DNA from: JBHIER01 sp046760705 [NCBI: bacterium]
Lineage (GTDB): Bacteria > JBHIER01 > G020348925
DNA length: 9,390 nucleotides
Reading direction: 5' to 3'
NCBI GenBank assembly: GCA_046760705.1
Contig: JBHIER010000098.1
Span: 1 to 9,390 of the forward strand
Part shown: piece by piece, positions 1 through 6,493 of the stretch
How positions within the stretch are numbered: position 1 is the stretch's first letter
How the letters are laid out: each line of letters starts with the position of its first letter
Position numbers and translations under genes: made by a program
The notes under the pieces: generated by a model
What the model was told of the DNA's origin: nothing
The model's input: the letters and a program-made list of their open reading frames with translations, nothing else
The model's database searches: none

Positions 1-51
1 CCTACGCTCTCCTCCATTGAACAGAGCATCAGAAAATTGAAAAAAGTGGTT

Positions 52-80
52 GTTATTGATACTTGCATTTCCAATGGGAC
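52..80 (+). repeat. Left terminal inverted repeat of the IS630 remnant
   Basis: Shares GTTATTG, CTTGCAT and AATGG blocks, in order and at the same spacing, with the reverse complement of 885-913. It ends 19 bases before the transposase start codon at 99. Confidence 0.7.
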
Positions 81-98
81 GATAGTATATTATGATGC

Positions 99-866
99 AT
101 GAGACCAAAAGGAAGTGCAGAAGCGTTGGAAGCCCGGAGACGACGGGCGGTAGCCCTCTTGGAACATCGAGCATCGGTTCGGTGTAAGGTATCATCCGGC
201 CCATGTCTGCAAGATCCTTCATGCCTGTGGATGGAGTCCTCAGAAACCAGAACGGCGGGCCAGGGAACGAAATGAGGCGGAGATTCGCAAGTGGCGGTCT
301 CAGAGATGGCCGCATATAAAAAAACGCCAAAAAGGGGGATCGAAGCATCGTCTTTCTTGATGAGAGTGGATTTATGCTCCAGCCTCTTGTGCGCCGGACA
401 TGGAGCCCCAAGAGGACAAACACCTATCTTGGACCAATGGAGTCGTCACGATCGACTCTCTGACATCAGTGCCATCACCCTTGCCCCCCATCGGTGCTAC
501 TTCTTCATTCAACGGAGGAACATCTGTGCTGAGGATGTGGTTGCCTTCCTGCGACAGTTGCGTCGAAGTATTCGTCGCAAGATGGTCCTGATCATGGATC
601 GGTGGAATGTGCACAGGGCAAAGACGCTTTGGAAGTACTTGGAGGCCCATTCTGATGCTATCCGGGTTGAATGGTTGCCAGCCTATGCGCCTGATCTCAA
701 TCCAGTGGAGCAGGTTTGGAATCACAGCAAGTACAGTGATCTGGCCAATGTGGCCCCTGATGATCTGGAAGAGCTTGACCAATTGGTTAGATCCTCTATC
801 AGTGATACTCGAAGTCAAAGACATCTTCTCCGATCTTTTTTCCAAACAGCAGGGTTAGTCCTGTAA
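99..866 (+). pseudogene. IS630-family DDE transposase, broken by a deletion and two frameshifts
   Basis: Reading starts at ATG 99 with MRPKGSAEALEARRRRAVAL, a typical IS630 N-terminus before the helix-turn-helix. Around 172-182 it jumps directly to the RYHPAHV...ILHACGWSPQKPERRARE segment (187 onward, another frame), so most of the helix-turn-helix and linker, probably tens of residues, is missing. A frameshift near 340-344 leads into FLDESGFMLQPLVRRTWSP (about 353-409). A second one-base shift near 410 leads into RGQTPIL and the rest of the DDE domain to TAA 864-866. All three catalytic acids can still be read, but not in one frame: Asp at 359-361 (FLDESG), Asp at 597-599 (LIMDRWNVH) and Glu at 708-710 (LNPVEQVW). 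Some IS630 relatives use programmed frameshifting, but two shifts plus a deletion indicate decay. No functional product is expected. Confidence 0.92.
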
Positions 867-884
867 TCTTTGGAATAAGGGTTT

Positions 885-913
885 GTTCCATTCATTATGC
901 AAGAAACAATAAC
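885..913 (-). repeat. Right terminal inverted repeat of the IS630 remnant
   Basis: This is the inverted partner of 52-80. It begins 19 bases after the transposase stop codon. The GTTATTG outer block and CTTGCAT inner block are perfect; the mismatches cluster between the blocks. Confidence 0.7.
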
Positions 914-931
914 TCTGATGAACTCGATATA

Positions 932-960
932 ATTATATGATTTTCAAAGAGCTTTGTCAA
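932..960 (-). promoter_or_regulatory. Perfect-consensus sigma70 promoter pointing into the IS630 remnant
   Basis: On the minus strand TTGACA (960-955) is followed after exactly 17 nt by TATAAT (937-932), with an A-rich stretch just upstream of the -35. Transcription would start near 925 and run leftward, antisense through the dead transposase. No gene starts between it and the IS. The simplest reading is that the IS inserted between this promoter and a minus-strand gene that now lies left of the window. The 914-1120 spacer holds nothing else that I recognise. Confidence 0.65.
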
Positions 961-1120
961 GCATTTTTTGGAAAGGGATTTTCGTGGGATCGAAATCTGA
1001 TTGGAGATTCCCCTCTTCACTCATAACGGACAACATAAGACTAACTACCCCATCAACTTATATGTACAGGTAAGGATTGGCAGTAGACCTCTTTTCAAAA
1101 GCTGTGACGCTCATGAGAAA

Positions 1121-1477
1121 TTACATCAACCCCTTATCTTTTAAAACTCTGTCCACCTCCTCCAAAAATTCTCTAAAAGCCACCTTTCTTTTCCCGGCTG
1201 AGCTTCGGTTATGGAAATCAGGATCAGAGGCAGGTTGTCGATGCCAGCTGCCCTTATACCCGTCTCTACCAAATATTCTCCGCATGTTTTGAATAAGAAC
1301 CAGATTGGTCAGACCCGCTTTTTCGTTTCGATTGACCTGCACGAAAAGATTTTTATCAATGTAAAGACGAAGCTTAACATAGCTCTTGCCTTGACTCAAG
1401 ATCTCTCGTTTGCGATAATAACTGTATTTTGAAAGGGCCTTGTCTACTTCGGATAGGAGTTGATTAATCGTCTCCAT
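1121..1477 (-). CDS. Small basic protein, possible toxin (TumE/DUF6516-like) of a two-gene module
   Basis: A 118-residue soluble protein with no signal peptide or membrane segment. It has a helical N-terminus (METINQLLSEVDKALSKY), a strand-rich core (KLRLYIDKNLFVQVNR, then LVLIQNMRRIFGRDGYKGSW followed by HRQPASDPDFHN) and a helical C-terminus (FREFLEEVDRVLKDKG). The combination of an aliphatic strand, RIFGxD, GxWH and a Pro/His segment reminds me of the TumE-type toxin family (DUF6516), but this is recall, not a search. Its ATG overlaps the 3' end of the preceding gene by 14 bases. A GGAGG lies 12 nt upstream, which is long spacing, so translational coupling is likely. The paired, overlapping small-protein layout is typical of toxin-antitoxin operons. 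The biochemical activity is unknown. Confidence 0.6.
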   Translation of the reverse strand: METINQLLSEVDKALSKYSYYRKREILSQGKSYVKLRLYIDKNLFVQVNRNEKAGLTNLVLIQNMRRIFGRDGYKGSWHRQPASDPDFHNRSSAGKRKVAFREFLEEVDRVLKDKGLM

Positions 1478-1781
1478 GAGAGAGAATATCCTCCAGTTTG
1501 GCTATCTCCCTTTCCATCTCCTCGGCTTCCTGCTGAGCGGTAATCCAGTCGAAGTATGTCTCCTCCTCCTCCCAGCCATGGCTTTTGTTCTCAATTTTAG
1601 TCCGATAGAACTCCTCGCCAGTCATTCCGTAACGTTTTTGGTAGTAGCTAATCAAGGACTTATGATATCGAAGCTTATCTTCGGCCTGAGCTTTGAGCAC
1701 TTTAGCCAGACTTAATTCTAAATTGTCAGCAGGCTCGATAGCCTGCAAACTCTCTAACAAAGTTTTGTTGATAGCTTTCAT
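1464..1781 (-). CDS. Small acidic helical protein, likely partner or antitoxin of the downstream gene
   Basis: Predicted 105 residues from the ATG at 1781. An in-frame ATG 24 bases further upstream exists, but an AGGAGG at 1789-1794 sits 7 nt before 1781, so the shorter start is chosen. The protein is charged and helical: MKAINKTLLESLQAIEPADN, a K/R/Y-rich helix, a YGMTGEEFYRTKIE segment, then WEEEETYFDWITAQQEAEEM and a Glu/Lys-rich end (EREIAKLEDILSHGDD). YGMTxEEF followed by an acidic helix is a pattern I associate with small antitoxin-like proteins of anaerobes, but I cannot name the family. It is the first gene of the operon, its stop overlaps the start of the next gene, and it has its own promoter. 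No classical DNA-binding motif is evident. Confidence 0.65.
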   Translation of the reverse strand: MKAINKTLLESLQAIEPADNLELSLAKVLKAQAEDKLRYHKSLISYYQKRYGMTGEEFYRTKIENKSHGWEEEETYFDWITAQQEAEEMEREIAKLEDILSHGDD

Positions 1782-1788
1782 TTCTGTA

Positions 1789-1794
1789 CCTCCT
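1789..1794 (-). promoter_or_regulatory. Ribosome binding site deciding the start at 1781
   Basis: AGGAGG on the minus strand with a 7-nt spacer to ATG 1781. The upstream in-frame ATG at 1805 would place this site inside the gene. Confidence 0.8.
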
Positions 1795-1839
1795 GTTAGT
1801 TTCAAAACGGTGATTTCAATTTAGCAAAAAAGACAAACA

Positions 1840-1868
1840 AATATATCAAATTAATGTGAATCCGTCAA
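1840..1868 (-). promoter_or_regulatory. Sigma70 promoter of the two-gene module
   Basis: TTGACG (1868-1863), 17 nt, TATATT (1845-1840) on the minus strand. Transcription would start near 1833, leaving a leader of about 50 nt before ATG 1781. It lies in an AT-rich spacer, and no repressor-like palindrome stands out over the boxes. Confidence 0.6.
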
Positions 1869-1991
1869 GACAATAAATCACTCCGACCTCAGAGAATCTT
1901 TTGCGGGAACTTGAGCTGGACAGAAAGTCCTTTGGGCTCAATGTTCTGAATTTTACTTCGCATAAGACCGAGGTTGGCATCTTCCCAAATT

Positions 1992-2008
1992 GGGGTCACA
2001 TCTTTGAT
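1992..2008 (+). repeat. 17-bp inverted repeat, left copy of the RAYT unit
   Basis: GGGGTCACATCTTTGAT, the exact reverse complement of 2492-2508. It lies 26 bases beyond the RAYT stop codon. The stretch 1869-1991 outside it has no gene I can support. Confidence 0.85.
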
Positions 2009-2033
2009 GTTTGATATCTGTTCGTCTGAACGA

Positions 2034-2384
2034 TCAAAGTCCGGCGGCAACAGTCGAAACTTTCTCGCGGAATTGCCTGTTCCTGGCAACCTTCGATTCG
2101 ATCCTCTTATGGGCCAGACTCACAGCAGAAGGGCGAAGGCCACCAAAATACTCCCCGATCTCTATCAGCGTGCAACCAGTATAGACCACGCCTCATCAGC
2201 CGGGTGCTCCACTATTGCTGCTCGCACCGGGTTCAAGTGAATATACCCTGTCAACCTATGCAAGTGGATTGCCCATCTTTTGTGTGCTTCCCGAAGCAGG
2301 CTTAGAAACTCATCGTAATCTTCATCCTCTGGAAGTGACGTGGTAGAACGCTCCAGGGTATTCGATGCGTAGTTGACGGGCCAC
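2034..2384 (-). pseudogene. RAYT family transposase (Y1_Tnp), decayed remnant
   Basis: Three pieces of a RAYT can be read. From GTG 2384: VARQLRIEYPGAFYHVTSRG, the classic RAYT N-terminus, running into a stop at about 2324. In another frame (about 2330-2190): EDYDEFLSLLREAHKRWAIH, then an abrupt join to GYIHLNPVRAAIVEHPADEA. Back in the first frame (about 2180-2034): EIGEYFGGLRPSAVSLAHKR and a basic C-terminus ending at TGA 2036-2034, matching the helical C-terminal domain of these proteins. The join after WAIHLH removes the expected histidine (HxH, usually in ...MxNHxHLL) and catalytic tyrosine regions, so the enzyme is dead. A GGAG about 7 nt before the GTG supports that start. It resembles an IS200-type transposase only distantly; the N- and C-terminal signatures favour RAYT. 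Confidence 0.88.
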
Positions 2385-2491
2385 AGGTTAACTCCATACA
2401 TTGGATTGCTGTAATATCTATCTACGTTCGTAGCCACAAGATCATGTCGTCTCTGCTGACATCAATATAGCATTTCACATCAAGATTAAAG

Positions 2492-2508
2492 ATCAAAGAT
2501 GTGACCCC
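2492..2508 (+). repeat. 17-bp inverted repeat, right copy of the RAYT unit
   Basis: ATCAAAGATGTGACCCC, the exact reverse complement of 1992-2008. It lies about 108 bases upstream of the RAYT start and 37 bases beyond the transketolase stop codon. Confidence 0.85.
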
Positions 2509-2544
2509 TTAACCCCCGGTTGCTTAGTATTCAAGGTCTGCTTC

Positions 2545-4608
2545 TCACCCAGCGCCACTTTGCCTGGGCTTCAACAGCGCTTTTGCCTGAGCAATCACGT
2601 TGTCCGCTGTGATGCCAAACTCCTCGGAGAGCACCTCAGCCGGAGCGCTGGCACCAAACGTCGCCATCCCGACCACAGCTCCGTCCAATCCGACGTAGTG
2701 CTCCCAGCCCAGTTTGATGCCTGCTTCCACGGCCAGGCGCGCCACATCCGGGGGCAACACGCTTTCCTGGTAGTCTACCGGCTGTCGATCGAACAACTCC
2801 CAACTGGGCAGCGAGACCACCCTGACTCTGATCTCCTCGGCAGCCAGCCTCTCGCCCGCTTGCAGGACGATGTGTACCTCCGAGCCGGTGCCGATCAGAA
2901 TGACCTCAGGTGTGGCCTCATCCGACTGCCACAGGATGTAGCCACCGCGTTGCAACCCCTCGGCCGAGCCATAGCGGGTGCGGTCCAGCACCGGCAGTTT
3001 CTGCCGGGTGAAGATCAGGGCGGTGGGGCCGTCAGTATTGAGCAGGGCCGTTCGCCAGGCCTCAACGGCTTCGTTGGCATCGGCCGGGCGGATGACGGTC
3101 AAGTTGGGTACAGCGCGTAAGCTCATCAATTGCTCTACGGGTTGGTGGGTGGGACCGTCCTCGCCTAAAGCGATGCTGTCGTGGGTGAAGACGTAAATCA
3201 CGCGGATGCCCATCATCGCCGCCAGACGCACGGGTGGGCGCATGTAGTCGGAGAAGATCAGAAAAGTGCCCGTGTAGGGGATGAGGCCGCCGTGCAGGGC
3301 CATGCCGCTGGCGATGGTGCCCATGGCGTGTTCGCGGACGCCGAAGTGGATGTTGCGCCCGCCGTAGTCCCACCCGGCCCCGACGGCTCCCTGCTTGTCT
3401 TCCGGCCAGAGTCTCGGCGATTGAAAATCCCCAAGGCCTTTCAGCCAAGTGTAGCAGGATGGATTCAGATCGGCAGATCCGCCAGTGAGTTCGGGCACCC
3501 TAGCGGCCAGGGCTTGCAGGACGGCCTCGGATGCCTTGCGGGTAGGCGGCCCCAGCGGCTCAGGGGAGAACTTCGGCAGGTCTGCGTCCCAGTCCCCAGG
3601 CAATTCGCCGGCCAGAAGGCGCTTGAATTCTGCGGCCAACTGGGGATATTCCGCTGCGTAACGGGCGAAGGCCGCCTGCCAGTTGGATTCCCACCTCTGC
3701 CCGCGCGGCACAGCCTGACGAAAATGGTCCAGTACATCGTCTGGGACGAGGAAATCGGGCTCGAGGGGCCAGCCGAGATTCTTCTTGGCTGCCAGAAGTT
3801 CGTCAGAGCCGAGAGGCGAACCGTGCGCCTCGAAGGAGCCTTGCTTGTGAGGAGCGCCGTATGCGAGGACGGTGCGCACGGCGATGATTGAAGGAGAGGA
3901 GATTTCGGTCTGGGCGGCCTTCAGGGCGGCTTCAATTGCGTCTAGATCGTTCCCATCTTCCACGCGCTGAACGTGCCAGCCGTAAGCCTCAAACCGCTTG
4001 CCCACATCTTCGGTAAAGGTAAGAGAGGTTGAGCCTGCGAGCGAAACGCGGTTGTCGTCGTACAGCACGATCAGTCTGCCGAGACGGAGGTGCCCAGCCA
4101 GCGAACAGGCCTCGGAGGCGACGCCCTCCATGAGATCGCCATCACTGGCGAGAACGTAAGTGAAGTGGTTGACAATCGTGTGGCCGGGGCGATTGTATCG
4201 CGCTGAGAGGTGAGCTTCAGCGATGGCCATGCCCACTGCATGGCTTAAGCCCTGGCCCAGTGGCCCGGTGGTCACCTCTGTGCCTGGCGTATGGCCGTAC
4301 TCCGGATGACCAGGGGTCTTGCTGCCCCACTGGCGGAAGTTCTTCAGATCGTCCAGCGATAGGTCGTAGCCGGTCAAGGAGAGCAATGAGTAGAGCAGCA
4401 TTGAAGCATGGCCTGCAGAGAGGACGAAGCGGTCCCGGTCCGGCCAGGCCGGGTTGCGCGGATTGTGCTTGAGAAAACGATCCCAAAGGGTGTAAGCCAT
4501 GGGGGCCGCGCCCATGGGAGCGCCAGGGTGGCCGGAGTTGGCTCTCTGTATGGCATCTACGGACAGGAAACGCAAGGTGTTGATGCAACGTTCATCCAAG
4601 GATTTCAT
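2545..4608 (-). CDS. tkt: Transketolase
   Basis: Transfers two-carbon ketol units between sugar phosphates (for example xylulose-5-phosphate to ribose-5-phosphate or erythrose-4-phosphate) in the cytosolic non-oxidative pentose phosphate pathway, using thiamine diphosphate (TPP) and a divalent metal. The 687 residues are full length for the family and uninterrupted. The TPP half has [11 protein letters not shown] (His27), [10 protein letters not shown] (His67), TPGHPE (His101), GPLGQG (115-120) and the metal/TPP motif SDGDLMEG (155-162) through DDNRVSLAG. The pyrimidine-binding half has FGVREHAMG with the catalytic Glu426 and [16 protein letters not shown] (475-490). A C-terminal transketolase domain follows (GTGSEV at 573-578). 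The expected active-site residues all look present. The start at 4608 gives the standard N-terminus ([18 protein letters not shown]); only a weak AG-rich stretch precedes it. It is GC-rich compared with its neighbours and appears monocistronic, with no other pentose phosphate gene nearby. Confidence 0.97.
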   Translation of the reverse strand: MKSLDERCINTLRFLSVDAIQRANSGHPGAPMGAAPMAYTLWDRFLKHNPRNPAWPDRDRFVLSAGHASMLLYSLLSLTGYDLSLDDLKNFRQWGSKTPGHPEYGHTPGTEVTTGPLGQGLSHAVGMAIAEAHLSARYNRPGHTIVNHFTYVLASDGDLMEGVASEACSLAGHLRLGRLIVLYDDNRVSLAGSTSLTFTEDVGKRFEAYGWHVQRVEDGNDLDAIEAALKAAQTEISSPSIIAVRTVLAYGAPHKQGSFEAHGSPLGSDELLAAKKNLGWPLEPDFLVPDDVLDHFRQAVPRGQRWESNWQAAFARYAAEYPQLAAEFKRLLAGELPGDWDADLPKFSPEPLGPPTRKASEAVLQALAARVPELTGGSADLNPSCYTWLKGLGDFQSPRLWPEDKQGAVGAGWDYGGRNIHFGVREHAMGTIASGMALHGGLIPYTGTFLIFSDYMRPPVRLAAMMGIRVIYVFTHDSIALGEDGPTHQPVEQLMSLRAVPNLTVIRPADANEAVEAWRTALLNTDGPTALIFTRQKLPVLDRTRYGSAEGLQRGGYILWQSDEATPEVILIGTGSEVHIVLQAGERLAAEEIRVRVVSLPSWELFDRQPVDYQESVLPPDVARLAVEAGIKLGWEHYVGLDGAVVGMATFGASAPAEVLSEEFGITADNVIAQAKALLKPRQSGAG

Positions 4609-4787
4609 CGCTTTCTCTCTCTTTCATAACGGTGACAGGATCCAAAACAGGGCCTGAGAGGCCGCTGCCAGGTCTATCGCGGGTCTCTCAAAGACTTCGG
4701 TATCCGGATGGCGGTCTTGAAAAAGATCAGCCGGTCCATCCCAAAGGCCGTCTGGATTCGAACTGTGAAGCCTCAACCGTCGCCAGT

Positions 4788-4816
4788 AAGATAGGCAAAA
4801 TTCTACCGGCTGACAA
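4788..4816 (-). promoter_or_regulatory. Candidate sigma70 promoter for transketolase
   Basis: TTGTCA (4816-4811), 17 nt, TATCTT (4793-4788) on the minus strand. It implies a leader of about 170 nt before ATG 4608, which is long, so a closer promoter or leader-based control is possible. Confidence 0.4.
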
Positions 4817-4926
4817 CGAATAAGATGATGAGTGCCTTTGTTGGCCCGAAAAGCGGTTAGAAAAGAGTCAAAATTCACAGGCGTTCCCTCATCTCCGGCT
4901 TTTTTTGTCCATTGCAAAAAATATGG

Positions 4927-4954
4927 TTGACTTTTCAAATGGCTTGTTTAGATT
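4927..4954 (+). promoter_or_regulatory. Sigma70 promoter of the nucleotidyltransferase pair
   Basis: TTGACT (4927-4932), 16 nt, TAGATT (4949-4954). Transcription would start near 4961, about 25 nt before ATG 4986, with AGGGAG (4972-4977) as RBS. This supports 4986 over the in-frame ATG at 4905, which lies upstream of the promoter. Confidence 0.55.
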
Positions 4955-4985
4955 TTTCGATAAAGAGACGAAGGGAGAGTTTGAT

Positions 4986-5207
4986 ATGCAAATTTTTTAC
5001 AATATCGGCAAGACAATCGACATCCGGACAGAATTTGAATCATCGGTGAAAAGACCAATATCCCAGAGAATTGATAACGGTTTTATTAAGACCTATAAAC
5101 CCATCATTGACGATGAGCCCTATCGCATATTTGAGACGATGGAAGAATACCGCAAATGGTGTAAGGAAAAATTAGCTGACTGGTTAGGATATGGAGAGAG
5201 TATTTAG
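4986..5207 (+). CDS. 73-residue protein paired with a nucleotidyltransferase (putative antitoxin-like partner)
   Basis: A small soluble protein from ATG 4986, chosen for the AGGGAG 8 nt upstream and the promoter before it. It opens with MQIFYNIGKTIDIRTEFESS. The C-terminal half, YRIFETMEEYRKWCKEKLAD followed by WLGYG, looks like the small conserved proteins I recall directly upstream of nucleotidyltransferase genes in anaerobic bacteria and archaea; I know no family name. Its last 17 bases overlap the next gene in another frame, which implies coupled translation and a stoichiometric partnership. No DNA-binding motif, membrane segment or catalytic signature is visible. An antitoxin or specificity-factor role is inference from layout only. 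Confidence 0.7.
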   Translation: MQIFYNIGKTIDIRTEFESSVKRPISQRIDNGFIKTYKPIIDDEPYRIFETMEEYRKWCKEKLADWLGYGESI

Positions 5208-5676
5208 GGCTTTCTCATACCGGGTGGCTGAAAAGTTGGCCGAAGTATTTTCCAAGCATGAAGTGGAATATCTTTTTATTGGGAAATCCGGCGCAATTCT
5301 CTACGGCTTTCCTGATACGACCCAGGATGTGGATATATTTCCTGAGAAAAGCAGAGAAAATGGAAGGAAGATAGTCCAGGCGCTGAAGGAGATTGGCTTT
5401 GAAATTGATGAAACATTGCAGAAGGCAATAGTTGATGGCAAAGATTTCATCCAGATAAGGGGAGGTCCATTGGACATAGATCTTGTATTCGCCCCTGATG
5501 GTATAGAATCGTTTAAAGAGGCAAAGCTCCGTTATAATTTGATCGGAGGCAAGTTTGCCGTGGCAGCTCTCAGGGATATAATTGCCAGCAAAGAAGCGGC
5601 TGGAAGACAGAGAGATAAAGAGGTTTTGCCTCGGCTGAAATCATTTGCCAAATTTATGGAGGCTCATAAGAAGTAG
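5191..5676 (+). CDS. Nucleotidyltransferase-fold protein (MNT/AbiEii-like), putative toxin or modifying enzyme
   Basis: A 161-residue protein with the polymerase-beta-type nucleotidyltransferase fold. The nucleotide-binding segment is FIGKSGAILYGFPDTTQDVD (29-48), with metal-binding acids Asp46 and Asp48 and a third acid in LDIDLVF (Asp95/Asp97), so the catalytic set looks intact. GKSG replaces the more usual GG/GS of the family. The C-terminal ALRDIIASKEAAGRQRD (126-142) is the helix with conserved Lys and Arg/Asp commonly found in these standalone enzymes. Such proteins transfer an AMP or other NMP to a protein, RNA or small molecule, and several are toxins or part of abortive-infection systems (AbiEii, MenA, MNT-HEPN). 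No HEPN partner is present here; the partner is the overlapping 73-residue protein. The substrate cannot be told from sequence. Confidence 0.8.
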   Translation: MERVFRAFSYRVAEKLAEVFSKHEVEYLFIGKSGAILYGFPDTTQDVDIFPEKSRENGRKIVQALKEIGFEIDETLQKAIVDGKDFIQIRGGPLDIDLVFAPDGIESFKEAKLRYNLIGGKFAVAALRDIIASKEAAGRQRDKEVLPRLKSFAKFMEAHKK

Positions 5677-5829
5677 AAAAAAGTTAAGATTTCGCAGGCG
5701 TCCGCTCCTTTCCACCCAGGCGGTCTTCTCTCCAAATTAACGAGCCGGAGATCGGATGCGAACGCCCGCTGCATCGCATCATATCGCTGTTCCGTTGCTA
5801 AGGTCTGCTATGCCGCTCCGCTGGCTGAG

Positions 5830-6198
5830 CTAAACAGCAGCGCGAGCCTTGTCCAGGTCATCGACGCCGATGACTATCCTGGTGTTCGCGACCACGTAGG
5901 CCAGATCAATGTTTACCCCGGCGTTGGCCAGGCGGCGGGTGACATCCCCGAGCACGCCGGGTCGGTCTTCAACTTCCAGGACCAATACTTCCCGCTCGCC
6001 ACGCACCTCGATGTTGATCTCTTCGAGAGCGCGGCGGGCAGCGGTAGCGTCCTCTACCAAGATGTGAAAGATCCCCTCACCCGCACAGACGAATCCACCT
6101 ATCCCATCGATGTTGATCTCAGCCTTCCCCAAGGCCTCGCCCATGTCGGCTAAGGTCCCAGGTCGATCTTGCAAGATGACGGTCAGATCTTTGGGCAT
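5830..6198 (-). CDS. Tandem ACT-domain protein, probable amino-acid-binding regulator
   Basis: A 122-residue protein made almost entirely of two ACT domains (about 3-66 and 70-122), each opening with the signature turn: DRPGTLADMGEALGKAEINI (11-30) and DRPGVLGDVTRRLANAGVNI (78-97). ACT domains bind amino acids or other small ligands at domain interfaces. Standalone tandem ACT proteins have no catalytic domain and are thought to be ligand sensors. Two ATGs are adjacent (6201 and 6198); AGGAGG at 6205-6210 is 6 nt from the second and only 3 nt from the first, so 6198 is chosen. It has its own promoter and no co-directional partner in tight spacing, so its regulatory target is not shown by context. 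The ligand is unknown. Confidence 0.87.
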   Translation of the reverse strand: MPKDLTVILQDRPGTLADMGEALGKAEINIDGIGGFVCAGEGIFHILVEDATAARRALEEINIEVRGEREVLVLEVEDRPGVLGDVTRRLANAGVNIDLAYVVANTRIVIGVDDLDKARAAV

Positions 6199-6273
6199 CA
6201 TCTTCCTCCTTTCGTCTCCCTACAGCAATTTTGCAAAAGCATCGTTGTGTGAAATGGCGCTGTGCTGATTGTA

Positions 6274-6302
6274 AGTTTAAAACATGAATGGACCAAAGTC
6301 AA
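6274..6302 (-). promoter_or_regulatory. Sigma70 promoter of the ACT-domain gene
   Basis: TTGACT (6302-6297), 17 nt, TAAACT (6279-6274) on the minus strand, with an A-rich tract upstream. The leader to ATG 6198 would be about 70 nt. The spacer contains TTTGGTCCATTCA, also found inverted near the histone gene. Confidence 0.6.
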
Positions 6303-6403
6303 GCATTTTTTTCAGGCCTGGCGTGGTGACCCCTCTCATCAGTAGTAAGTGCCCGTCGTCTCTGACCATTGACCATTGTTCTCCTGCATTCCTCTAACGG
6401 ATA

Positions 6404-6447
6404 GCGGCTAAGCTGCGGCCGACGAGGGAGACCGACAGCTTAGCCGC
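6404..6447. repeat. Perfect 12-bp inverted repeat (hairpin)
   Basis: GCGGCTAAGCTG (6404-6415) and CAGCTTAGCCGC (6436-6447) flank a 20-base loop that contains CGGCCG. It lies between the stop of the histone gene (6494) and the ACT-gene promoter. For minus-strand transcripts it sits about 47 bases past the histone stop, so it could act as a terminator or 3' processing hairpin, although no T-run follows. A REP-like dispersed palindrome is the alternative. Confidence 0.6.
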
Positions 6448-6493
6448 AGTTGCACCTCAGCAACGACTCATACAGTCGCAATTGGCTCGGGCC

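Larger units (their letters stand above)
52..913 (+). mobile_element. Degenerate IS630-family insertion sequence
   Basis: The element is delimited by imperfect terminal inverted repeats (52-80 and 885-913, 22 of 29 positions matching) around a broken IS630-type transposase reading rightward. IS630 elements insert at TA and duplicate it. TA dinucleotides occur symmetrically within both repeats (54-55 and 910-911), so the exact termini could lie a few bases inside the limits given. At roughly 860 bp it is shorter than an intact IS630 element of this type because of an internal deletion in the transposase. It cannot make its own transposase, but could be moved in trans if a related active copy exists. 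Confidence 0.85.
1992..2508 (-). mobile_element. RAYT (REP-associated Y1 transposase) unit bounded by a perfect inverted repeat
   Basis: A perfect 17-bp inverted repeat (1992-2008 and 2492-2508) brackets a decayed RAYT gene on the minus strand. Beyond the perfect core the similarity continues weakly inward on the left and outward on the right, where a 7-nt unit (AGATTAA, AGATCAA, AGATGTG) is tandemly repeated at 2484-2504. RAYT proteins are single-copy relatives of IS200/IS605 transposases that act on flanking palindromic (REP-like) sequences. A repeat bracketing the gene fits that role, though it is not a proven transposition end. Confidence 0.7.
4609..4985. other. Intergenic spacer between transketolase and the nucleotidyltransferase pair
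   Basis: This 377-base spacer holds divergent promoter candidates (4788-4816 leftward, 4927-4954 rightward). A minus-strand open frame (4938-4624, 104 codons) ends 16 bases before the transketolase start. Its second half reads like protein (for example PDTEVFERPAIDLAAASQAL), but I recognise no family and see no clear RBS. It could be a small leader gene, a remnant of a lost upstream gene, or chance. I do not call it as a gene. Confidence 0.5.

Noticed and set aside
372-845. Long minus-strand open frame opposite the IS630 transposase
   Set aside because: Antisense shadow of the transposase; its translation shows no family features.
1889-2089. Minus-strand 66-codon open frame across the left RAYT repeat
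   Set aside because: It overlaps the RAYT C-terminal coding segment in another frame and spans the inverted repeat. There is no RBS and no recognisable family; the part beyond the repeat (1889-1991) might be an old gene end, but nothing supports it.
3181-3891. Long plus-strand open frame inside transketolase
   Set aside because: Antisense shadow caused by GC-rich codon bias in an intact, confidently identified gene.
4751-4770. tRNA-like T-loop motif (GTTCGAATCC) on the minus strand
   Set aside because: No acceptor, D-arm or anticodon stem can be formed around it; a chance match.
4624-4938. Minus-strand 104-codon open frame directly upstream of transketolase
   Set aside because: It has no recognised family and no clear RBS, and it overlaps both promoter candidates of the spacer. 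Its 3' half looks somewhat protein-like, so it is described under the spacer rather than called.
5755-5780. Small inverted repeat GATGCG/CGCATC after the nucleotidyltransferase gene
   Set aside because: A 6-bp stem with a 14-base loop and no T-run is too weak to call a terminator.
6362-6376. Direct repeat TGACCAT, TGACCAT
   Set aside because: Two 7-bp copies only, with no further copies in the spacer; too short to interpret.
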